A model generated the notes under the pieces. It saw only the letters and a list, made by a program, of their open reading frames with translations, was not told the origin of the DNA and did not search any database. A stretch of DNA of 13,171 nucleotides from an uncultured Eubacteriales bacterium (lineage in GTDB: Bacteria; Bacillota_A; Clostridia; Peptostreptococcales; Anaerovoracaceae), in NCBI GenBank assembly GCA_902774195.1, contig CACYHM010000009.1, positions 1 through 13,171 of the forward strand, given 5' to 3'. Positions 8,510 to 13,171 of the stretch are shown here, one piece after another (position 1 is the first letter of the stretch; each line of letters starts with the position of its first letter). The position numbers and the translations under genes were made by a program.

Positions 8510-9607
8510 TTACATCACGGATTTTTCCTTGATCGTAGTCATGACACTTTCGTCATCGTCTTCTTCCTTGTCCCATTCAGGATCGTAGAAGAGGTTAAGC
8601 CTCAGCTCGTTCGATATCTCTCTGAGGAGCTTGCATCCGGCTATGCTGTTGCCCTGAGCGTCAAGCGCCGGACCGAATACTCCGATGCCCGCACGCTTGT
8701 CGGATACCGAGAGAAGTCCTCCGCCGACTCCGGATTTTGTCGGGATGCCGACCTTGATCGCGAACGCTCCGGAACCGTCATACATGCCGCATGTCAGCAT
8801 CAGCGTCTTAGCGATACGGGCCGTCCTCGATGACATATATCTCTTTCCGTCGAGGTTGCATACGCCGTCGTTCGCGAGTTTTTTTCCGAGGTTTGCGAGC
8901 GACTCAGCAGTGACGTTCATCGAACACATCTTGGTATAGAACCTCAGGGTATCTTCGACGTCCGTAGTGATGATGCCCTTGCTCTCGAGAAGATATGCGA
9001 TGGAGCGGTTCCGCGAGCAGGTCTTCATTTCAGAGTCGAAGACCGATTCGTTCAGTTCGATGCCGCTGTCAGAGCAAATATTACGAGTATATCTCAGCAT
9101 GTCCTGGAAGGACACTTCCGGAAGCAGCAGTCCGCAGACGGCCAGCGCACCCGAGTTGATCAGCGGGTTGTACGGCTTGGAATCGCTGACATCGAGTTCT
9201 ACCAGGGAGTCGAAAGCTTCTCCGGACGGCTCCATGCCGACCTTTCTGAACACATTCTTCAGTCCGCATACCTCGAGCGCCACTATCAGCATGATCACCT
9301 TGGACACCGACTGCATGGTGAAACGCGCATCGTAGTCTCCGAGGCAGATCTTCTCTCCCTTGAGTGGATAGAGGCAGATGCCGAGCTGGTGAGGGTCCTC
9401 CTTGCCGAGTTCAGGGATGTATGTCGCGACGGCGCCCTTAGGGATCTCCTCTCTGGCAAGGTTCATCGCTCTTTCGATGATCTCCCTCGCCTTGCCGGAT
9501 TCAAGCAGGTGATATTTCTTGTCGATGGTAGGTTCGCCTTTTTCTTCTGTCACTTTCTGCGCAGGCTCGCCTTCCTCAATGATCTTTTTCTTTTCAGAGT
9601 CCGTCAT
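8510..9607 (-). CDS. glsA: Glutaminase A (serine-dependent beta-lactamase-like fold)
   Basis: Hydrolyses L-glutamine to glutamate and ammonia in the cytoplasm. Family hallmarks: the nucleophile motif S100-V-S-K103 (in FTMQSVSKV), the substrate region YNPLINSGAL (146-155), FYTKMCSMNVTAESLANLGKKLANDG (the conserved Tyr/Leu-Ala-Asn-Gly block, 223-248) and KSGVGGGLLSV (291-301). At 365 residues it is longer than the usual about 305-310. The extra length is a charged Glu/Lys-rich leader (about 1-38) and an acidic tail (YDPEWDKEEDDDES, about 341-354). The start is well supported: AAGGAGG lies 5 nt before the ATG, so the leader is real and not an over-called start. First gene of the minus-strand operon, with a candidate promoter at 9655-9683. 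Confidence 0.95.
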   Translation of the reverse strand: MTDSEKKKIIEEGEPAQKVTEEKGEPTIDKKYHLLESGKAREIIERAMNLAREEIPKGAVATYIPELGKEDPHQLGICLYPLKGEKICLGDYDARFTMQSVSKVIMLIVALEVCGLKNVFRKVGMEPSGEAFDSLVELDVSDSKPYNPLINSGALAVCGLLLPEVSFQDMLRYTRNICSDSGIELNESVFDSEMKTCSRNRSIAYLLESKGIITTDVEDTLRFYTKMCSMNVTAESLANLGKKLANDGVCNLDGKRYMSSRTARIAKTLMLTCGMYDGSGAFAIKVGIPTKSGVGGGLLSVSDKRAGIGVFGPALDAQGNSIAGCKLLREISNELRLNLFYDPEWDKEEDDDESVMTTIKEKSVM

Positions 9608-9654
9608 GTTAGCCTCCTTGTCTCTATGTCCGGCGCACTTCCGCCGTAAATCAG

Positions 9655-9683
9655 ATTATACATTAATCCCCGTTTTTTGCATA
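9655..9683 (-). promoter_or_regulatory. Candidate promoter of the glsA operon
   Basis: On the minus strand a perfect -10 box TATAAT (9655-9660) lies 17 bp downstream of a poor -35 TATGCA (9678-9683, 3 of 6 matches), about 48 bp upstream of the glsA ATG. A small inverted repeat CGGCG-N6-CGCCG (9631-9646) lies in the presumed 5' leader. The -10 is convincing; the -35 is weak, so an activator or another -35 is possible. Confidence 0.5.
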
Positions 9684-9713
9684 GGCTTTGATGCACGGCG
9701 CAAGGGCATCAAG

Positions 9714-9786
9714 CCCCGGGGAGGGTTATATTTCTCCGCATAATCTGTTATCATTTCTGTGGATACAGCTGACCGGGGATACCGGT
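9714..9786. promoter_or_regulatory. GC-tract inverted repeats, candidate CsoR/RcnR-type operator region
   Basis: The glsA/metal-sensor divergent gap contains the palindrome CCCCGGGG (9714-9721) and a dyad ACCGG-N5-CCGGT (9772-9786), the latter 21 bp before the sensor's start codon. CsoR/RcnR/InrS repressors bind short sites with C/G tracts flanked by A/T and commonly autoregulate. Neither sequence matches a published operator exactly. A weak plus-strand -10 TATCAT (9749-9754) lies between them. This is inference from composition and position only. Confidence 0.3.
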
Positions 9787-9807
9787 AAAAGACGATCGGA
9801 GGATATC

Positions 9808-10242
9808 ATGTCTGACAATCATACACACGATCATACACACGCGCACGATCACGAACACGTCCATGCGCACAGTCACGAACACATCCACGAGCACAGCCAT
9901 GTGGATGAGAACGGTCACGAATATACGCACACCCATGTGCATGCGGACGCCTCTCACGCTCACGACCACGGCCACATCCATTCGGCAGAGCACACCAAAA
10001 CGGTGCTCAACAGGATGGCCCGCATCATAGGCCACATGGAATCGACACGCCGGATGGTCGAGAACGGACGCGACTGCTCCGAGGTGCTCATCCAGCTCTC
10101 GGCGATAGAGTCCGCTATCAATTCGGTCAGCAGGGTCATACTGAAGGAGCACCTTTCGACATGCATGGTAGAGGCAGTAAAAAACGATGACGCTGCAGCC
10201 ATCGAAGAGCTGAACAACGCCATCGATAAATTCATCAGGTAA
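9808..10242 (+). CDS. CsoR/RcnR/InrS-family metal-sensing repressor with His-rich N-terminal extension
   Basis: A 144-residue protein. Residues 63-144 are a DUF156/CsoR-type all-helical repressor (TKTVLNRMARIIGHMES, GRDCSEVLIQLSAIESAINSV, ILKEHLSTC). The metal triad C90-H115-C119 has exactly the CsoR spacing (25 and 4 residues). With no gap against RcnR, H58 falls on RcnR His3, giving an H-C-H-C set like the Ni sensor InrS. Residues 1-62 contain 24 His, alternating at every odd position from 5 to 31, and are probably disordered and metal-binding. Such proteins repress metal-export genes and release DNA on metal binding; no exporter for Cu, Ni or Co is in this window. The start was chosen at 9808 because GGAGG lies 5 nt upstream; a longer in-frame reading from 9688 has no ribosome binding site and runs through promoter-like sequence. 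Divergent from glsA and convergent with the next gene. Confidence 0.88.
   Translation: MSDNHTHDHTHAHDHEHVHAHSHEHIHEHSHVDENGHEYTHTHVHADASHAHDHGHIHSAEHTKTVLNRMARIIGHMESTRRMVENGRDCSEVLIQLSAIESAINSVSRVILKEHLSTCMVEAVKNDDAAAIEELNNAIDKFIR
9818..9897 (+). repeat. Short tandem repeats encoding the His-rich tract
   Basis: ATCATACACACG occurs twice in tandem without mismatch (9818-9829, 9830-9841), then two adjacent 24-bp units (9850-9873 and 9874-9897) match at 20 of 24 bases and encode HEHVHAHS and HEHIHEHS. The tract seems to have grown by small in-frame duplications and could vary in length between strains. Confidence 0.75.
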
Positions 10243-10248
10243 AGGATC

Positions 10249-10665
10249 TCAGCGGATATCAGTTCTGCCGAGACGGTTTGCGGTCTTTTCAAAGACAGGG
10301 GAGTAATACGACTTGCCTGTCTTTTTTCTTTTCCGGGCAAAGAACGGTATCCTCATCCAGATAAAAGACGGAGCGCCGACCAGAAGCAGATAGACAGGAC
10401 CGAGTATGAGCGACTGGAGCGTATGTCCGTACTCGTGATCTATGAGAGGCTCTTTTTCCCCTTTCGGAACAAAGATGAATTTGCCGAGCGAAAGACCGTC
10501 GTCCCTGTCCCATTCGGTCAGGCAGGCGCCTCTGTGATCACGGTGGGCGTCCTTTCGGTGCACGAGAAAGACCACCGACCCGATCAGGGTCTGGGGAAGT
10601 CCCCAGGTCCACTGAGCCGCTGTATACCCCGCTCTTCTGATCCTCTTTTTTACAGTTCTGTCCAT
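10249..10665 (-). CDS. Small HEXXH-containing membrane-associated protein, putative metallopeptidase-like
   Basis: A 138-residue protein with the zinc-site motif HEYGH (H77, E78, H81) followed by TLQSLILGPVYLLLVGAPSFIW (82-103), a hydrophobic stretch that continues straight from the motif. A second hydrophobic segment lies at about 22-36. A downstream E126 in PVFEKTANRLG could be a third metal ligand; the pattern HEYGH...LGP.Y...PS...E..AN..G recurs in small uncharacterised bacterial proteins (family memory, not checked). No proteolytic activity can be claimed. AGGA lies 5 nt before the ATG. It stands after the terminator of the flavodiiron gene, so it needs its own promoter, which I do not see clearly. 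Its stop codon is 6 bp from the stop of the convergent metal sensor, and that gene's terminator lies inside this coding sequence. Confidence 0.7.
   Translation of the reverse strand: MDRTVKKRIRRAGYTAAQWTWGLPQTLIGSVVFLVHRKDAHRDHRGACLTEWDRDDGLSLGKFIFVPKGEKEPLIDHEYGHTLQSLILGPVYLLLVGAPSFIWMRIPFFARKRKKTGKSYYSPVFEKTANRLGRTDIR
10291..10330 (+). terminator. Intrinsic terminator of the metal-sensor gene, inside the convergent gene
   Basis: AAAGACAGG (10291-10299) pairs perfectly with CCTGTCTTT (10316-10324); inside the loop AGT/ACT can add three more pairs. The stem runs into a T-rich stretch CTTTTTTCTTTT (10319-10330 region). It lies about 50 bp past the plus-strand stop codon, within the 3' coding part of the minus-strand HEXXH gene. 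Confidence 0.7.
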
Positions 10666-10673
10666 GCTGTCCT

Positions 10674-10710
10674 GAAAAAGAGCGGCTGGACATCGCGTCC
10701 GGCCGCTCTT
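10674..10710 (-). terminator. Strong intrinsic terminator after the flavodiiron protein gene
   Basis: AAGAGCGGC (10678-10686) pairs with GCCGCTCTT (10702-10710); after one G-T pair, GGAC (10688-10691) pairs with GTCC (10697-10700), leaving a 5-nt loop. On the minus strand the 14-bp stem is followed by a T5 run (10675-10679). It starts 9 bp after the flavodiiron stop codon and ends the dfx-fprA transcript. Confidence 0.9.
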
Positions 10711-10719
10711 CAGCTTCTT

Positions 10720-11907
10720 CTACTTATATGCGGCAGCGAGTTCTTCGGCCAGAGCCTCGATCTTCGCCCTGCTCTCATCGTTCAGAGCCGAGACGATCCT
10801 TACATCGTTGTCAGCATAAGTCATGTTCTTGCAGCCCTCGAGCATGCCCTTCATGACCTTTGCCGCCTGAGGAGCCCAGGATCCGTTCTCGATGAACGCG
10901 AGCCTCTTGTTCTGGTAGTTCCTCTCGACGAGCGAATTGATGAATTCCTTCATGAACGGGAAGATGTCGTTGTTGAAGGTCGTAGTCGCGAATACGACGG
11001 TGTCATATCTGAACGCGTCCTCGACAGCTTCTGCCATGTCGTCTCTCGCGAGGTCTGTGACCTCTACCGCAGGCACGCCCTTTTCTCTGAGCTTGTCTGC
11101 GAGCAGCTCGACAGCCTTCTTCGTATTGCCGTATACCGAGGTGTATGCGATCACGACGCCCTCCGACTCGGACTCGTACTTCGACCATGTATCGTAGAGG
11201 CCGATGTAGTATCCGAGATCGTGCACGAGCACAGGACCGTGGAGCGAGCAGATGATCTCGATATCGAGCCCCGCCGCCTTCTTGAGCACCGCCTGCACCT
11301 GCATGCCGTACTTGCCGACAATGCCGAAGTAGTAGCGTCTTGCCTCGCATGCCCAGTCGTCATCATCCTTACTTGTCTCGCCGATGACATCGAGCGCTCC
11401 GAATCTGCCGAATCCGTCTGCAGCGAAGAGCACCTTATCTGCCGAATCATATGTCATGATGACCTCAGGCCAGTGGACCATCGGAGCGGCGACGAAGCTG
11501 AGAGTGTGCGTTCCCAGTTCGAGAGTGTCGCCCTCTTTGACGGCGATCCTTCTGTCGGCAAAGTCTTCTCCCTCAAAGAAGTTTGCCATCATGCTGAACG
11601 CCTTCTGCGACGATACGATAGTCGTCTGAGGATACGCTTCCATGAAGGATCTTATGCTTCCGGAATGGTCAGGCTCCATGTGCTGGACGACCAGATAGTC
11701 CGGAGCCTTGTCTCCGAGGACGCCTTTGATGTTGCCGAGCCATTCATCCGTGAAGTGGGCATCGACCGTGTCCATGACAGCGGTCTTGCCGCCGCAGATG
11801 ACATATGAGTTGTACGCCATGCCTTCAGGAACGATGTAATGCCCCTCGAAGAGATCGACCTGGTGGTCGTTGACGCCGACGTACTGGATATCTTTTGTAA
11901 TAAACAT
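10720..11907 (-). CDS. fprA: Flavodiiron protein (A-type flavoprotein, O2/NO reductase)
   Basis: A complete 395-residue cytoplasmic flavodiiron protein, the usual length for class A. Residues 1-245 are a metallo-beta-lactamase-like domain with the full diiron ligand set: H76-x-E78-x-D80-H81 (in VVQHMEPDH), H145 (APMVHW), D164 (FAADGFG) and H223 (SLHGP). Residues about 250-395 are a flavodoxin domain with the FMN phosphate loop TSVYGNT (256-262). It reduces O2 to water, or NO to N2O, with electrons usually delivered by rubredoxin; no rubredoxin gene is in the window and none is fused. AAAGGAG precedes the ATG by 10 nt. It lies 33 bp after desulfoferrodoxin, so the two are almost certainly co-transcribed for oxygen defence. 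Confidence 0.95.
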   Translation of the reverse strand: MFITKDIQYVGVNDHQVDLFEGHYIVPEGMAYNSYVICGGKTAVMDTVDAHFTDEWLGNIKGVLGDKAPDYLVVQHMEPDHSGSIRSFMEAYPQTTIVSSQKAFSMMANFFEGEDFADRRIAVKEGDTLELGTHTLSFVAAPMVHWPEVIMTYDSADKVLFAADGFGRFGALDVIGETSKDDDDWACEARRYYFGIVGKYGMQVQAVLKKAAGLDIEIICSLHGPVLVHDLGYYIGLYDTWSKYESESEGVVIAYTSVYGNTKKAVELLADKLREKGVPAVEVTDLARDDMAEAVEDAFRYDTVVFATTTFNNDIFPFMKEFINSLVERNYQNKRLAFIENGSWAPQAAKVMKGMLEGCKNMTYADNDVRIVSALNDESRAKIEALAEELAAAYK

Positions 11908-11940
11908 TATATTTCGTCTCCTTTGATCAAATGGATCTCT

Positions 11941-12315
11941 TTATGCCTTCCAGAGAGAATGCAGGTTGCAGTATGCGAATACAGCCTCTACCTTGTCGCC
12001 CTCGCAGATCTTAAAGCATGCTTCAGGCTTGTCTCCCGGCTTCAGAGCCTTGCGCTGGTTGCCCTGCTCTGTCTTGAGCGCGATCCACTCGATGTAGTGC
12101 TCTTCGAGCATCGGATGCTCTGCGGCCCCTACCTTTACGCAGACGGTATCGCCCTTGACCTCGTATACAGGAACGTGCTTTTCGACTGCAGCGTCGGTCG
12201 TCCCCGCAACGATCTCCTGCATCGGCTCTCCGCAGCAGATAACAGGCACTCCGGTGCCCTTCACGACAGCAACGATCTGGCCGCAATGCGCGCATCTCAA
12301 GAATTTCATTTCCAT
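11941..12315 (-). CDS. dfx: Desulfoferrodoxin (class I, two-iron superoxide reductase)
   Basis: A complete 124-residue protein. Residues 1-37 are a desulforedoxin-like Fe(Cys)4 module with C8, C11, C27 and C28. Residues about 38-124 are the superoxide reductase domain with its Fe(His)4Cys centre: EKHVP (E45, K46, H47), H67 and H73 (HPMLEEHYIEW), C116 and H119 (CNLH). It reduces superoxide to H2O2 in the cytoplasm without forming O2, which suits anaerobes. AAGGAGG lies 7 nt before the ATG. First gene of the dfx-fprA operon, with a good promoter at 12377-12405 that lies inside the 99-bp repeat. Confidence 0.96.
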   Translation of the reverse strand: MEMKFLRCAHCGQIVAVVKGTGVPVICCGEPMQEIVAGTTDAAVEKHVPVYEVKGDTVCVKVGAAEHPMLEEHYIEWIALKTEQGNQRKALKPGDKPEACFKICEGDKVEAVFAYCNLHSLWKA

Positions 12316-12368
12316 GGTGTCCCTCCTTGTATATTCTGTCTGTTGTTCTCGATATCTTATGTTTTTCG

Positions 12369-12383
12369 GTCAGATAATTGTAA
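12369..12383 (-). promoter_or_regulatory. Weak PerR-like box overlapping the dfx -10
   Basis: On the minus strand TTACAATTATCTGAC matches the PerR consensus TTATAATTATTATAA at 10 of 15 positions, almost all in the left half. Much of that half is also the -10 box, so the match may be incidental. PerR control of dfx and flavodiiron genes is known in Clostridium acetobutylicum; here it is only suggested. Confidence 0.25.
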
Positions 12384-12405
12384 CACAGGTGCACAGCGCG
12401 GGCAA
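12377..12405 (-). promoter_or_regulatory. Promoter of the dfx-fprA operon
   Basis: On the minus strand -35 TTGCCC (12400-12405), 17-bp spacer, extended -10 TGT-TACAAT (12377-12382), about 60 bp before the dfx ATG. Five of six -10 bases and four of six -35 bases match the sigma-70 consensus, plus the TGn extension. Confidence 0.7.
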
Positions 12406-12427
12406 TGAGACAGGAGCCTGCTTTTTG

Positions 12428-12457
12428 TTGACTGAGCACTTCCGCGGATGCTAAAGT
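12428..12457 (+). promoter_or_regulatory. Promoter of the GNAT gene, overlapped by dyads
   Basis: -35 TTGACT (12428-12433), 18-bp spacer, extended -10 TGC-TAAAGT (12452-12457), about 33 bp before the start codon. The spacer contains the perfect palindrome TCCGCGGA (12441-12448), and the -10 lies inside the dyad GCTAA-AG-TTAGC (12450-12461), so a repressor site here is plausible. Confidence 0.5.
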
Positions 12458-12490
12458 TAGCTCAAACAGGACACGAACGGAGGAATATTT

Positions 12491-13048
12491 ATGAAGACTC
12501 TGCCTTTCAGATATGAGACCATAGGCGGCAAGGGCGAACAGCTTTTCGTGGATTTCAGAAGAGCGACGCCTGATGACCTCGACAAGGTGCTGGCGCTTCA
12601 GGACGCGATAGTCGAGGCTCTGCCTGACAAGGATCTTTATGCGACATTCTCAAGAGAAGAATCGCTGGGACAGCTCGAACACGACATCTGCATGATCGCG
12701 GAGTGCAACGGCGAAGTCGCCGGATATTCAGTCATGATACCTAATGATCCTGACAATCCGGAGAACTACGGCAAGCACTTCAATTACAGCCGCGAGCAGC
12801 TCGCAAAGACCGTTTCGATGGATCTTACCATGGTAGCTCCGAAATACAGAGGCTACGGCATACAGCGCATATTCAACAAGCTGCGCCTCGGTATGGCGGC
12901 CGAGATGGGCGCGACAGAGGCCCTGACCACGATCTCGCCGGACAATCCGTACAGCTACCGCAACTTCCTCGTACTGAACTTCGACATAGTCGACGAAAGG
13001 GAGCTCTACGGCGGCAAGAAAAGATACATCCTGAGAAAGACATTCTGA
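12491..13048 (+). CDS. GNAT-family N-acetyltransferase
   Basis: A complete 185-residue GNAT-fold protein. The acetyl-CoA pyrophosphate loop (motif A) is at 118-126: YRGYGIQR after the strand VSMDLTMVAP (108-117), fitting the (Q/R)xxGx(G/A) rule with R120, G121 and G123. FRRATPDDLDKVLALQDAI (22-40) is the usual N-terminal strand and helix, and SPDNPYSYRNFLVLNFDIVDE (149-169) is the motif B region where Asn/Tyr residues position the acceptor. It transfers an acetyl group from acetyl-CoA to an unknown amine (small molecule, peptide or protein). GGAGG stands 8 nt before the ATG. It is flanked by the two copies of the 99-bp repeat and may be part of a tandem duplication. Substrate unassigned. Confidence 0.88.
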   Translation: MKTLPFRYETIGGKGEQLFVDFRRATPDDLDKVLALQDAIVEALPDKDLYATFSREESLGQLEHDICMIAECNGEVAGYSVMIPNDPDNPENYGKHFNYSREQLAKTVSMDLTMVAPKYRGYGIQRIFNKLRLGMAAEMGATEALTTISPDNPYSYRNFLVLNFDIVDERELYGGKKRYILRKTF

Positions 13049-13072
13049 TGCAAATCAAAAGACCGTCATGTC

Positions 13073-13171
13073 TTCGGTCAGATAATTGTAACACAGGTGC
13101 ACAGCGCGGGCAATGAGACAGGAGCCTGCTTTTTGTTGACTGAGCACTTCCGCGGATGCTAAAGTTAGCTC
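13073..13171. repeat. 99-bp direct repeat, copy 2 (reaches the window end)
   Basis: Perfect copy of 12365-12463, starting 25 bp after the GNAT stop codon and running to the last base of the window. It carries the same promoter boxes: on the minus strand -10 at 13085-13090 and -35 at 13108-13113, pointing into the 3' end of the GNAT gene; on the plus strand -35 at 13136-13141 and -10 at 13160-13165, pointing out of the window. Confidence 0.97.

Larger units (their letters stand above)
12365..12463. repeat. 99-bp direct repeat, copy 1 (divergent promoter region)
   Basis: Identical, base for base, to 13073-13171 (offset 708 bp). This copy sits between dfx and the GNAT gene and contains promoter elements facing both ways. 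The left boundary is sharp (the preceding bases differ); the right boundary cannot be seen because copy 2 reaches the end of the window. Confidence 0.97.

Noticed and set aside
9635..9644. GCACTTCCGC shared with 12436-12445 as a possible common regulatory site
   Set aside because: Ten-base matches are expected many times by chance in a window this size, and no symmetry or spacing is shared.
9631..9646. CGGCG-N6-CGCCG in the glsA leader as a riboswitch or attenuator
   Set aside because: The stem is only five pairs and the leader is too short for an aptamer; no T-run follows.
9688..9807. Upstream in-frame extension of the His-rich sensor (40 more codons)
   Set aside because: No ribosome binding site, and it runs through the intergenic promoter/dyad region. 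GGAGG directly before 9808 decides the start.
13059..13079. Hairpin GACCG-N9-CGGTC after the GNAT gene as a terminator
   Set aside because: Only five base pairs and no T-run on the plus strand; on the minus strand TTTT follows, but it would lie right at the start of the transcript from the copy-2 promoter.

Overview
The window looks like chromosomal DNA from a strict anaerobe of the Firmicutes, most likely a Clostridia-type bacterium of fairly high GC (roughly mid-50s percent, judged by eye). The main clues are a desulfoferrodoxin-flavodiiron protein pair (the anaerobe's answer to superoxide and O2), strong AAGGAGG-type ribosome binding sites, a heterodimeric ABC exporter of Gram-positive type, and a PgcA-type phosphosugar mutase. 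I see no phage, IS element, CRISPR array, tRNA or rRNA. No species can be named from the sequence alone.

Layout. Positions 1-916 (minus) hold a universal-stress-protein gene with its own promoter; it is cut by the left edge. Positions 1025-9607 (minus) are one tightly packed cluster, in transcription order glsA (glutaminase), a LOG-family nucleoside monophosphate phosphoribohydrolase, two ABC exporter half-transporters, a phosphoglucomutase/phosphomannomutase, and a two-TM protein of unknown function. Gaps are only 8-32 bp, so this is probably one operon led by glsA. Divergent from glsA is a small plus-strand gene (9808-10242): a CsoR/RcnR/InrS-type metal-sensing repressor with a 62-residue N-terminal extension carrying 24 histidines. 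Convergent to it is a small HEXXH membrane-associated protein (10249-10665, minus). A strong terminator (10674-10710) closes the desulfoferrodoxin-flavodiiron operon (12315 to 10720, minus). A GNAT acetyltransferase (12491-13048, plus) diverges from that operon.

How the genes work together. The dfx-fprA pair removes superoxide (to H2O2) and O2/NO. The two ABC genes encode one exporter whose deviations from consensus all fall in a single composite ATP site, leaving one active and one degenerate site. The metabolic genes around it (glutaminase, LOG, phosphoglucomutase) share transcription with it, but no common pathway is evident.

The most notable observations are: (1) the His-rich metal sensor, whose H58-C90-H115-C119 spacing matches the InrS nickel-sensor fingerprint; (2) a perfect 99-bp direct repeat, carrying divergent promoters, on both sides of the GNAT gene and ending exactly at the right window edge, so either a tandem duplication or an assembly-graph effect; (3) a USP domain without the usual ATP-binding glycines, fused to an unrecognised C-terminal region; (4) a terminator for the metal-sensor gene embedded in the coding sequence of the convergent gene.
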